DNA from: Pelagibius sp050043265
GTDB lineage: Bacteria; Pseudomonadota; Alphaproteobacteria; Kiloniellales; Kiloniellaceae
Direction: 5' to 3'
DNA length: 64,000 bases
NCBI GenBank assembly: GCA_050043265.1
Contig: JBHJIR010000018.1
Span: forward strand, 13,559 to 77,558
Shown here: positions 42,241 through 49,047 of the stretch, in pieces
How the letters are laid out: every line of letters starts with the position of its first letter
Position numbering within the stretch: position 1 is the first letter of the stretch
Notes under the pieces: model-generated
Database searches by the model: none
What the model saw: the letters and a program-made list of their open reading frames with translations, nothing else
What the model was told of the DNA's origin: nothing
Program-made: the position numbers and the translations under genes

Positions 42241-43026
42241 TTAGGACTTGCTGGCCGATACGAACAGAACCAGCGGCGCGTGCTCGCGCCAGCGGGCCAA
42301 TTGAGGGTGCTCCCGCGCGGCGGCCGCATCCGGCCGCGGCTCGTCGATGGCGGCGATCCGGAAGCCGGCAGCGCAGACCGCCGTCACGTAGTCGGAAAGG
42401 GTGCGCGGGAATCGGGGAACCTCGAACCGTTGGTCGGCGGCTGCCTCGGCTTGTCCGCCGAAGCTCCAGCGTTCGACGAACGGACTCCGGTCGAAATACC
42501 GACCGACTTTCAGCGCCGCATACTGGCCGTCGGCGGTGCGCAGCCATCCAAAGTCGCGCGTCATGAAGCAGGGAGGCAGCACACTGAAGCAGAGCCGCCC
42601 GCCCGACACCAGCACCCGATACGCTTCGCGCATCGCCGCCGCGATGTCCGGGCCCTCCATCAGCGCCATGGTGGAGAGCGCCACGTCGAAGCTGCCGTCC
42701 GCGAAACCGTCCATCCGGGAATAGGAACAGACCCGGTAGTCGACGCCCAGCGGGTCGCGCGCCTCCGCCGCCTGGGCCCGGGCAATCAGCACCTCGGAAA
42801 GATCGATACCGGTCAGCCGCCCGCCGAGCCGGGCGAAGCGACGGGTGTTGGTCCCCTCCCCGCAGCCCAGATCCAGCACGCGGCAGCCGTCGAGCGGCGG
42901 CATGAAATCGAGGAAGGCCGGCAGGGTATAGTGATCGCGGAAGGTGTCGACTCCCGCCTCGACATCGGCCGCCCAGCATTCCGCATTGCGGTTCCAGGCC
43001 GCGGCTACCTCGTCTTCCTTGAGCAA
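42241..43026 (-). CDS. class I SAM-dependent methyltransferase
   Basis: A methyltransferase of about 261 residues with VAAAWNRNAECWA at the N-terminus, motif I CRVLDLGCGEGTNTRRFA near residue 47, and FADGSFDVALSTMALMEG. The frame is open back to the TGA of the preceding zinc-ribbon gene and contains no ATG or GTG before the conserved region, so TTG 43026 is the likely start. Probably co-transcribed with the zinc-ribbon gene (about 40-base gap). Convergent with the LysR gene. Substrate unknown. Confidence 0.75.
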   Translation of the reverse strand: MLKEDEVAAAWNRNAECWAADVEAGVDTFRDHYTLPAFLDFMPPLDGCRVLDLGCGEGTNTRRFARLGGRLTGIDLSEVLIARAQAAEARDPLGVDYRVCSYSRMDGFADGSFDVALSTMALMEGPDIAAAMREAYRVLVSGGRLCFSVLPPCFMTRDFGWLRTADGQYAALKVGRYFDRSPFVERWSFGGQAEAAADQRFEVPRFPRTLSDYVTAVCAAGFRIAAIDEPRPDAAAAREHPQLARWREHAPLVLFVSASKS

Positions 43027-43065
43027 AACGTCTTTGCTGCGGTGATCGTCGGCTATGCCGACGCG

Positions 43066-43341
43066 TCAGACCTTGCGGCCGCAGCTGCAGGTGCTGCCAG
43101 CGCGCACATAGGCGCCGCAGGAGGGGCACTTCACCAGGTCTTCGACCTCGCCGGCCCCAGGGCCGCTTTTACCCCGACGCCCAGACGATTTCCGGGCCGG
43201 GCGGGCCCCCTCGGACTCGCGCAGCTTGGCTTCCGCCTTGCGCGCCGCCTGCAGGCGGCCGAGGAACTTGAAGCCGTACCACACCGCCGCGACGACGGCG
43301 GCCAGCACAATCAGCTTTTGAAGCGAAGGGAGTCCGAACAT
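43066..43341 (-). CDS. small membrane-anchored zinc-ribbon protein
   Basis: A 91-residue protein. One N-terminal membrane helix (LIVLAAVVAAVWYGFKFL) precedes a basic linker and a C-terminal zinc ribbon CPSC-x9-CSC (ligands at about residues 72, 75, 85 and 87). It resembles the short PP0621-type family of unknown function. No ribosome site precedes ATG 43341, but a good promoter places the transcript start almost at the ATG, so it may be leaderless. It is 50 bases from the structured mobile element. Confidence 0.7.
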   Translation of the reverse strand: MFGLPSLQKLIVLAAVVAAVWYGFKFLGRLQAARKAEAKLRESEGARPARKSSGRRGKSGPGAGEVEDLVKCPSCGAYVRAGSTCSCGRKV

Positions 43342-43347
43342 GGCGGC

Positions 43348-43376
43348 ATTTAGCGTCGCAAGAAGGAATAGGTCAA
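43348..43376 (-). promoter_or_regulatory. sigma70-type promoter giving a probable leaderless mRNA
   Basis: On the minus strand TTGACC (43371-43376), 17 bases, CTAAAT (43348-43353). Transcription would begin within a few bases of ATG 43341, which lacks a ribosome site. Confidence 0.5.
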
Positions 43377-43390
43377 CAACAGGCTGGCAC

Positions 43391-43660
43391 TAGGTGCTGT
43401 ACTCATAAATTGTCGAGGCCGCGCCGCTGGCGAATTTGGCCGCTGGGTAGGAGGATGAGCGAGTAAATGCGGGCCCATTGCGAGCGACGACGACGCCCCC
43501 AGCGGCCAAATTCGCCGCGTCCCGCAGGGTTTTCCTGGGCCGGTTTTGCGGGGCGTCGAGCGGGCTTGCCGATGGGCCCGCATCGCCGGCGCCCGCTCTC
43601 CTGCCGCAAAAACGGCCCATAGAAAACGCGGCTCTCGAGAATTTATGAGTGCAGCACCTA
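43391..43660. mobile_element. TA-flanked MITE-like structured element (266 bp core)
   Basis: The core 43393-43658 begins GGTGCTGTACTCATAAATT and ends with the imperfect complement, giving terminal inverted repeats of about 31 bp (two mismatches and one indel). It is flanked by TA on both sides (43391-43392, 43659-43660), as for IS630/mariner-type targets. Inside are further inverted repeats: 17 bp perfect (43431-43447 with 43498-43514), 14 bp (43538-43551 with 43604-43617) and 12 bp (43467-43478 with 43572-43583). No transposase frame fits. It inserted at the TAG stop of the S49 peptidase gene, and the TA duplication plus first G keeps that stop. Confidence 0.85.
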
Positions 43661-44545
43661 GATCCCAAAACGCGACCATAGGGCACGCTCCTCCACCGCG
43701 GCCATCATGCCGGCGGCCCAGTCCTCCGGCGCCGGCACGCCGGCAGCCCAGGGCGCAACGCCGCCCCCAGCCCGGCCGCGCCCAAGGCCGAGGCGGCGCA
43801 GCAGGCGCTTTGGCCCCTGAATGCGGCGCAGGCGCACGCGCTTGCCGAAGCGGTCGCGTAAAACCTGGCGCAACTCGCCCTGCGAATCGGCGAGGCCCAG
43901 TTCCACCGCCTTGCCGCCGGCCCAGAACTCGCCGCTGAACAGCACATCGTCGGCGGCCTTCAGGCGGTGGCCACGGCGGTCGCGCACCATATCCTTGAAG
44001 ACCTCGTGGAGTTCGACCTGCAGGGCGCGCAGACGCGCCACGTCGTCGGGGTTCTCCGGCAGGAAGGGATCGAGCGTCGATTTGTGCTCGCCCGCCGTAT
44101 AGACACGGCGCTCGACGCCCAGCTTTTCCATCAGGCTGGTGAAGCCGAATCCGGAGGTGATGACCCCGATCGACCCGACGATCGAGGTCGGCTGCACGAA
44201 GATCTCGTCGGCGGCACAGGCCAGCCAGTAGCCGCCGGAGGCCGCCACGTCCTCGCAGAAGGCCAGCACCGGCACTTCCTTCTCCCGCGCCAGGTCGCGA
44301 ATCCGCTTGGCGATAAGGGCCGACTGCGCCGGCGAGCCGCCCGGCGAATTGATCACCAGGGCCACCGCGTTCAAATGCTTTTGGGCGAAGGCGCGCTCGA
44401 TGAGCGGCTCGACACTGGCCAGGCTCATGCCGCTGCGCAGCGGGCCGACACCGCCGATCACGCCGCTGCGCCGCATCACGGCCACCTCAGGCCGCGGCCG
44501 GCGCAGCCATTCCAATGTCAGAAGGCTCCAGATCGCGCGAAACAT
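43658..44545 (-). CDS. S49-family (SppA/SohB-like) serine peptidase
   Basis: A 295-residue membrane-associated peptidase. The Ser/Lys dyad is S103 in AASGGYW and K155 in AGEHKS, 52 residues apart as in SohB/SppA, with VALVINSPGGSP near residue 61 forming the oxyanion region. It degrades signal-peptide remnants or membrane-protein fragments. The N-terminus has only a weak hydrophobic segment. The upstream region contains an exact 17-bp duplication. The stop TAG coincides with the end of a mobile element. Confidence 0.88.
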   Translation of the reverse strand: MFRAIWSLLTLEWLRRPRPEVAVMRRSGVIGGVGPLRSGMSLASVEPLIERAFAQKHLNAVALVINSPGGSPAQSALIAKRIRDLAREKEVPVLAFCEDVAASGGYWLACAADEIFVQPTSIVGSIGVITSGFGFTSLMEKLGVERRVYTAGEHKSTLDPFLPENPDDVARLRALQVELHEVFKDMVRDRRGHRLKAADDVLFSGEFWAGGKAVELGLADSQGELRQVLRDRFGKRVRLRRIQGPKRLLRRLGLGRGRAGGGVAPWAAGVPAPEDWAAGMMAAVEERALWSRFGI

Positions 44546-44546
44546 G

Positions 44547-44580
44547 CCAGAACTACCGTCTCTCCAGAACTACCGTCTCT
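44547..44580. repeat. two exact tandem 17-bp units before the S49 peptidase start
   Basis: CCAGAACTACCGTCTCT occurs twice (44547-44563 and 44564-44580). On the minus strand both copies carry AGAGACGG, and the second ends one base before the ATG, so the translation-initiation region is duplicated. Confidence 0.9.
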
Positions 44581-44678
44581 CATGACGTGCCGACCCGCCG
44601 TTTGGACCGCCCTGTCCTGCATACCATTCCCGCCCAAGCCGGGGCCAGTCCAACTAAAAGTCAACCGAGGTCCAGGTC

Positions 44679-44723
44679 CTAAAGCTCCGCGCCTCAAAGC
44701 GCCGGGCCCTAAAGCTCCAGGCC
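44679..44723. repeat. three tandem 15-bp units at the 3' end of the TrmN6-like gene
   Basis: Minus-strand units GGCCTGGAGCTTTAG (44709-44723), GGCCCGGCGCTTTGA (44694-44708) and GGCGCGGAGCTTTAG (44679-44693). The first is the last five codons including the stop; the others repeat it downstream in frame, each ending in a stop. Confidence 0.92.
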
Positions 44724-45509
44724 CTGGGCATCGCGCAGCACCGCCTCGGCCTCCGGCGTGTAGGCGCCGACCGCATCGTGCAGCGCCAACCCCGCCAGGA
44801 AACGCAGCGGCCCGGCGCTGCCCTTGCGGGCCTGCACCAACACCCGCTTGGCGTTCTCGCCACGGCGCGGCCACAGCGGGAACACCGCGAGATCGCCGCA
44901 ACCGGTCGACAAGAGGGCGAGCAGGCGGTCGACCCGGTCGGCGCGGTGGATCACCGTCAGGCTGCCGCGCGGACGCAGCAGGCCAAGGGCACAGGCCAGC
45001 CAGCTGGCCAGGGCCGCCGGGCCCTCGACGGTGGCGATGCGCCGCAGTTCGTGCTGGGGCGCCCGCCCCGCCCCGGGCTCCAGATATGGCGGGTTCAGCA
45101 TCACATGATCGAAGCGGCAGCGGCCGAAGGCCGGCGGGGGGGCCGCCACATCGCCGAGCACCACCGTCAAACGGTCGCCGTAGCCGTTCAGGTCGGCATT
45201 CTCCGTCGCCAGGGCAGCCAGCGGCGGCTGCAACTCCAGGCCGCTGACGGCGACCCCGGGCACCCGTACCAGCAGGCAGAGACCGGCAGTAGCCACCCCG
45301 CAGCCGAGATCGGCCACCGTTTCGCCGGCCGCGGCGGGTACGGCGGCGGCCAGCAGGACCGGGTCGATGGCGGCCCGATAGCCGGCGGCCGGCTGGCGCA
45401 GGCGCAGGCGTCCGGCCAGGAAACCGTCTTCGGTCAGTCCATCCTGGGACAGCTCCGATTCGCCCGGGTCAGGCAGGCCGGGATGGTTGCGCGGCGGCAG
45501 CAGGGTCAT
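44709..45509 (-). CDS. TrmN6-like (YfiC-type) NPPY methyltransferase
   Basis: A 266-residue N6-adenine methyltransferase-type protein. Motif I VADLGCGVATAG is at 65-76 and the catalytic NPPY at 139-142. The layout matches tRNA1(Val) A37 N6-methyltransferase of E. coli. A typical alphaproteobacterial feature is the N-terminal LTEDGFLAGRLRLRQPAAGYRAAID. It overlaps the upstream DUF2007 gene by four bases. The last 15 bases are repeated three times in tandem. A tRNA substrate is likely but not proven. Confidence 0.82.
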   Translation of the reverse strand: MTLLPPRNHPGLPDPGESELSQDGLTEDGFLAGRLRLRQPAAGYRAAIDPVLLAAAVPAAAGETVADLGCGVATAGLCLLVRVPGVAVSGLELQPPLAALATENADLNGYGDRLTVVLGDVAAPPPAFGRCRFDHVMLNPPYLEPGAGRAPQHELRRIATVEGPAALASWLACALGLLRPRGSLTVIHRADRVDRLLALLSTGCGDLAVFPLWPRRGENAKRVLVQARKGSAGPLRFLAGLALHDAVGAYTPEAEAVLRDAQGLEL

Positions 45510-45724
45510 CCGATCGCCGCCCCCTCGCCGGCGTCGCGCAGCACCCGCTGGGCCCGGAGCAGGTCTTCGTCGATGACCATCAAGCGGCGCGGCAGGATGC
45601 CGATCGACCCTTCCAGCACGCTGGTATGGAGGTCGAGCACCAGAGTCTCGATCCTGGCGTCGGCCAGCAGAGCCTCCAACCAGGAGAGCTTCACGATATC
45701 GTTGGTCCGCAGCAGTTCCTTCAT
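45506..45724 (-). CDS. DUF2007 domain protein
   Basis: A 72-residue DUF2007 protein (MKELLRTNDIVKLSWLEALL at the start; VLEGSIGILPRRLMV in the middle). The fold is a ferredoxin-like signal-transduction domain; the function is unknown. It overlaps the TrmN6-like gene in ATGA and is often found beside it in alphaproteobacteria, as I recall, so the two probably act together. Divergent from the polyprenyl synthase gene. Confidence 0.82.
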   Translation of the reverse strand: MKELLRTNDIVKLSWLEALLADARIETLVLDLHTSVLEGSIGILPRRLMVIDEDLLRAQRVLRDAGEGAAIG

Positions 45725-46045
45725 CGCGACCTACTTATAGCGCCTTTCGCCGCCGTCGGGGCCCGCTATCGAGGTTAGCGGCCCCGGTCGTCCTGTAACG
45801 GCCCCATTCCCGACAGCGGACCCTCGGGTATCGGGCTTGACCGTTCGGCGGTTCAACCTATGCTGCCACAAAGACTTGCTGGCTGCGCAGAGGTATATGC
45901 AATGCGCAGACGCGCCGGTCGCTGCGGCAAGCTGCCGCTGGGCAAATCGAAAAACCGACCTACCTTCAAGAGGACCGGTTTGTGAGGGTGGACAGGCGCG
46001 ATCGGGCCGCGTGCCTGACGCCCATAAAAGCGTGAGGGGTGTGTC
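45725..46045. other. divergent intergenic region with promoter and leader of the polyprenyl synthase gene
   Basis: A 321-base gap. The only clear element is the promoter at 45837-45864 and a leader of about 175 bases. A repeated TGCGCAGA occurs in the leader. No coding sequence or riboswitch was recognised. Confidence 0.5.
45837..45864 (+). promoter_or_regulatory. possible sigma70 promoter of the polyprenyl diphosphate synthase gene
   Basis: TTGACC (45837-45842), 16 bases, TATGCT (45859-45864). The spacer contains the near-palindrome ACCGTTCGGCGGTT overlapping the -35. Confidence 0.4.
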
Positions 46046-47068
46046 TTGGCGCTAGCCGCCGAACTCGACAAGCAGCCGAAAGGGCCGGCAAACGGCGGCC
46101 TGGAGCCGCTGAGCAGCCTGGTGGCAGACGATCTGCAGGCGGTCAACCGCCTGATCGTCGAGCACATGCATTCACCCGTGGCGCTGATCCCGCAGCTGGC
46201 CAGCCACATCGTGGCCGCCGGCGGCAAGCGGCTGCGCCCCATGCTGACCCTGGCCGCGGCCCGGCTCTGCGGCTACGAGGGCGAGCGCCATCTGGGCCTC
46301 GCCGCCTGCGTGGAATTCATCCATACCGCGACCCTGCTGCACGACGACGTGGTCGACGCCAGCGACCTGCGCCGGGGCTTGGCCACGGCCAACGCGGTGT
46401 GGGGCAACAAGCCCAGCGTGCTGGTCGGCGATTTCCTGTTCAGCCGGGCCTTTCAGCTGATGACCGCCGACGGCTCCCTCGACGTGCTGCGCATCCTCTC
46501 CGACGCCTCGGCGGTGATCGCCGAGGGCGAGGTGCTGCAGTTGATGACCGCCAACGACATCACTTCCGACGAAACCGCCTATATGCAGGTGATCGAGGCC
46601 AAGACGGCGGCCCTCTTCGCCGCGGCCTGCCAGATCGGCGCCGTGGTGGCCGACCGGCCGGCGGCCGAGGAAGCCGCGTTGCAGCGCTTCGGCAGCGGCT
46701 TCGGCATCGCCTTCCAGCTAGTCGACGACGTGCTCGACTACTCCGCCCTGCAGGCCGAGCTGGGCAAGGCGGTGGGCGACGATTTCCGCGACGGCAAAAT
46801 CACCCTGCCGGTGGTCCTCGCCATCCAGCGCGCCGACGAGGCCGAGCGGGCGTTCTGGCGGCGCTGCCTGGAGGACCAGGACCAGCGCGACGGCGACCTG
46901 GAGCAGGCGATCGACCTCATGCAGCGCCATGACGCCCTGACAGACGCCATGGCGCGGGCGCGCGACTATGGCACGTCGGCCCGCCAGGCGCTGGACGGCT
47001 TTGCCGACAGCCCGGCCAAGGCGGCGCTGCTCGAAGTCGTGGATTTCTGCGTCGACCGCGCCTATTGA
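46046..47068 (+). CDS. ispB: all-trans polyprenyl (octaprenyl/decaprenyl) diphosphate synthase
   Basis: A 340-residue trans-isoprenyl diphosphate synthase. The first aspartate motif DDVVD is at 100-104 and the second DDVLD at 227-231. The residues before the first Asp motif are small, as in long-chain synthases making the ubiquinone side chain. The start is TTG 46046, 5 bases after a GAGGGGT ribosome site; no ATG precedes the conserved region. Chain length (C40 or C50) is not fixed by sequence. Confidence 0.9.
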   Translation: MALAAELDKQPKGPANGGLEPLSSLVADDLQAVNRLIVEHMHSPVALIPQLASHIVAAGGKRLRPMLTLAAARLCGYEGERHLGLAACVEFIHTATLLHDDVVDASDLRRGLATANAVWGNKPSVLVGDFLFSRAFQLMTADGSLDVLRILSDASAVIAEGEVLQLMTANDITSDETAYMQVIEAKTAALFAAACQIGAVVADRPAAEEAALQRFGSGFGIAFQLVDDVLDYSALQAELGKAVGDDFRDGKITLPVVLAIQRADEAERAFWRRCLEDQDQRDGDLEQAIDLMQRHDALTDAMARARDYGTSARQALDGFADSPAKAALLEVVDFCVDRAY

Positions 47069-47115
47069 GCCGGTCTCGGCCGCCGTTTCCTAGGAATACC
47101 GCCCCAAGGGGACCG

Positions 47116-47367
47116 CTAGATGTCCTCCTGGATGGTCTGGCGCCATTCGCCCAGCCAGCTCAGCTCGTCCAGGAACACCATCAGCTTCACGCAGAGGGCC
47201 ACGGGGTGCGGAATCCGCGCCTTGCCTGAGGCCCAGCGGCGCACCGTCCGATCGTTCACTTTAAGTTCCCTGGACAGGGCGGTCTGCCAGCGCCCGGCCC
47301 CGTAAAGCCGGGTGCAGAGCTCGCGCAGTTGATCGGCCGTCATGGCCTCCTCGTCATCCAATTCCAT
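47116..47367 (-). CDS. small HTH DNA-binding protein, probable autorepressor
   Basis: An 83-residue protein made largely of one helix-turn-helix (WQTALSRELKVNDRTVRRWASGKARIPHP, residues about 27-55 with recognition helix near DRTVRRWASG). A TTGCGA-N17-TATCCT promoter lies 40-70 bases upstream, with one operator-like palindrome inside the spacer and three more copies farther up, so autoregulation is likely. Start ATG 47367 (GGAGGAGGGG 7-12 bases upstream); ATG 47343 is possible. It is divergent from a predicted small RNA. Confidence 0.7.
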   Translation of the reverse strand: MELDDEEAMTADQLRELCTRLYGAGRWQTALSRELKVNDRTVRRWASGKARIPHPVALCVKLMVFLDELSWLGEWRQTIQEDI

Positions 47368-47407
47368 GGCGGAACTTTCCCCTCCTCCGGCATCAGCACC
47401 TAGCGAC

Positions 47408-47436
47408 AGGATAGGGCATTTCGCCCAATATCGCAA
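47408..47436 (-). promoter_or_regulatory. sigma70 promoter of the HTH gene with an operator in its spacer
   Basis: On the minus strand TTGCGA (47431-47436), 17 bases, TATCCT (47408-47413). The spacer holds the palindrome GGGCATTTCGCCC (47414-47426), the classical place for a repressor site. Confidence 0.65.
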
Positions 47437-47540
47437 GACATACCGGGCATTTTGCCCTCTCTCTCAATCTGGTTCTGGCTATTTTGCCCTATTTTTCTGA
47501 GAGAAATACGATATAGTCTCATAATTAGGTCTTTTAGCCC
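47414..47540. promoter_or_regulatory. four operator-like 13-bp repeats
   Basis: GGGCATTTCGCCC (47414-47426), GGGCATTTTGCCC (47445-47457), GGCTATTTTGCCC (47477-47489) and GGTCTTTTAGCCC (47528-47540). Start-to-start spacings are 31, 32 and 51 bases, so the first three lie on one face of the helix. The surrounding DNA is AT-rich. Confidence 0.7.
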
Positions 47541-47601
47541 TATTTATTTTGGAAAAAACAAACTCACTCAAAGTAATTTTCCTGTCCACGCTATTTTTTG
47601 A

Positions 47602-47630
47602 TTGACCTGAAGACTGACCATGGGTATATT
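47602..47630 (+). promoter_or_regulatory. near-consensus sigma70 promoter of a predicted small RNA
   Basis: TTGACC (47602-47607), exactly 17 bases, TATATT (47625-47630). It is the best promoter seen in the window and no CDS with a ribosome site follows before the terminator. Confidence 0.7.
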
Positions 47631-47636
47631 CAAATC

Positions 47637-47774
47637 ATCGTTCGGACATAGAGACAAACCCATATCGCATTCCTGATCTAAGTACTCCGCATCGCACCTT
47701 TTGTCTCGCATTCCAAGCCGACCGACATCGCATATTCAAGAATTGGGGGTCGATTTATTCGACCCCCGTTTTTT
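47637..47774 (+). ncRNA. predicted trans-acting small RNA of about 138 nt
   Basis: Bounded by a near-consensus promoter and a strong intrinsic terminator. The body contains the core TCGCA four times (47665, 47692, 47706 and 47728), each followed by C/T/A-rich bases such as TTCC or CCTT and lying in sequence with little self-pairing. Repeated unpaired motifs are typical of sRNAs that pair with many mRNAs. The only frame starting near the promoter is 18 codons (47620-47676), overlaps the -10 and has no ribosome site. Boundaries are inferred. Confidence 0.6.
47745..47774 (+). terminator. intrinsic terminator of the predicted small RNA
   Basis: GGGGGTCGA (47745-47753) and TCGACCCCC (47759-47767) form a perfect 9-bp stem with a five-base loop, followed by GTTTTTT. 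Confidence 0.88.
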
Positions 47775-47807
47775 GACCTTACCGAGGCCCGCGATCCGGA
47801 ATTCAAC

Positions 47808-47849
47808 GGCCCGGCTCCATTGGGCCGGTTTCATTGGCCCGGCTTCATT
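47808..47849. repeat. three tandem 14-bp units before the pentapeptide gene
   Basis: GGCCCGGCTCCATT, GGGCCGGTTTCATT and GGCCCGGCTTCATT are contiguous and end just before the GGGGAGGA ribosome site. Confidence 0.85.
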
Positions 47850-47866
47850 GGGGGAGGACATAGGTA

Positions 47867-48370
47867 ATGACCAATCTTTCGCAGACCGGGACCCGAGACC
47901 GCCCGCCGCAGAAGGTGCTGATCGGCACCCGAATCACCGCGGCGCAGTTGCGCGCCCTGCTGGATGCCCACACCCGCTTCCAGGCCGGCCGGGCCGACGG
48001 ACGCCGTGCCGTACTGCTGCGCTGCGACCTCAGCGGGCTCGACATGCGTGGCGTCGACCTCAGCGGGGCCGACCTGGTCGAATGCGACCTCGAGGGCGCC
48101 AATCTGACCGGCGCCCTGCTGGAAGGCGCCACCCTGACGGGCAGCTGCTTTACCGACAGCCTGTTGAACGCGGCCCGCTTCACCGGCGCCGATCTCACGC
48201 GCACCGATTTCCACATGGCCGACCTGCGCGGCACCGATTTCAGCCAGGCGCGGCTGACCGATGCTCACCTAGAGGGCGCGCTGTTCGGCGATAGCCCGGA
48301 AACGGGGCTGCCGACCACCATCGACACCCGGGTGCTCGACCGCGTGATGGCGCGCCGGCGGCGGCATTAA
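47867..48370 (+). CDS. pentapeptide-repeat protein
   Basis: A 167-residue protein. A non-repeat N-terminal part (about 45 residues, TRITAAQLRALLDAH) precedes some 18 pentapeptides of the A(D/N)LxX type (for example LSGADLVECDLEGANLTGAL), residues about 50-140, which should form a right-handed quadrilateral beta-helix. Functions of such proteins vary (DNA mimicry, scaffold); none can be assigned here. GGGGAGGA lies 8 bases before ATG. It follows the predicted sRNA terminator and a 14-bp tandem repeat. Confidence 0.85.
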   Translation: MTNLSQTGTRDRPPQKVLIGTRITAAQLRALLDAHTRFQAGRADGRRAVLLRCDLSGLDMRGVDLSGADLVECDLEGANLTGALLEGATLTGSCFTDSLLNAARFTGADLTRTDFHMADLRGTDFSQARLTDAHLEGALFGDSPETGLPTTIDTRVLDRVMARRRRH

Positions 48371-48426
48371 GCTACCGATATTACGCGCTATAGGGGCAAT
48401 AAGCGCCGGAGGGCCGATGCGGGCCC

Positions 48427-48450
48427 CGGGCTGGGATCCGGGCTGGGATC
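48427..48450. repeat. two exact tandem 12-bp units
   Basis: CGGGCTGGGATC occurs twice in succession downstream of the pentapeptide gene. Confidence 0.75.
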
Positions 48451-48634
48451 CGGGCGGCGACGCGGGCGAAGACAGGCGCGGGAAGCCCCGGACCGGCGGG
48501 GCTAAAGGCCGGCAGGGTGCAATGGGAACCGCTTTGAATGGAAAAACGGCGGCACCGCCTTGGTGGCGTGCCGCCGGTCGTGCGCCGGACCAATCGGCAG
48601 GGCCTAGCCGGTTCCGGCTAAATCCTTGAAAGAT

Positions 48635-48711
48635 TGGTCGGGGAGAGAGGATTCGAACCTCCGGCCCCTACGTCCCGAACGTAGTGCTCTACCAGGCTGA
48701 GCTACTCCCCG
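48635..48711 (-). tRNA. tRNA-Pro (anticodon CGG), CCA encoded
   Basis: A 77-nt cloverleaf on the minus strand. The acceptor stem is CGGGGAG with its complement CTCCCCG, the anticodon arm is CTACG-TTCGGGA-CGTAG giving anticodon CGG, the T-arm contains GGTTCGAATCC, and the gene ends in encoded CCA. The first base C is typical of bacterial tRNA-Pro. Confidence 0.95.
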
Positions 48712-49047
48712 GCGCGGCGCGTTATAGCGGCTCCCCGGACGCAATGCAATCCTGGCGAACAGGCCGCCGCACAGGAATATCGCCAGCGGTGGAAAACCCC
48801 GAAACGCGTCGTGTTCAGTCCCCGTTAACCAGCCGATAACCATAAGCGCCGTCGGAGATGGTCCTTTCGGGCTAGCGGCGGCACTGGCTGTTGACCCGGG
48901 TGCCGATTTCGGGCGGGATGCAGGCGGCTTCGATCCCGGCGGCACACGCCGTGACAGCAAGCGCCGGCCGCCTGGGGGACCCGGCGCTTGGGGAATTGCG
49001 GGGCCGGCCGACAAAGTCGCCGACTGTTTTGGTCCATGAGAGGCATT
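48712..49047. other. intergenic region between tRNA-Pro and the TAXI gene
   Basis: A 336-base gap. It must contain the tRNA promoter (minus) and the TAXI-gene promoter (plus). A TTGACC occurs near 48894 but no convincing -10 follows. No other feature seen. Confidence 0.4.

Noticed and set aside
43350..43686. Several open frames inside the TA-flanked element
   Set aside because: Arg/Ala/Gly-rich, none resembles a transposase, and they run through the inverted repeats.
45837..46055. 72-codon frame before the polyprenyl synthase gene
   Set aside because: Starts inside the predicted promoter, no ribosome site, composition atypical; the region is better explained as promoter and leader.
47394..47402. 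CAGCACCTA matching the end of the TA-flanked element
   Set aside because: Only nine bases match, without the second end or flanking similarity; probably chance.
47620..47676. 18-codon frame at the sRNA promoter
   Set aside because: Its ATG lies upstream of the predicted -10, so it would not be on the transcript, and no ribosome site is present.
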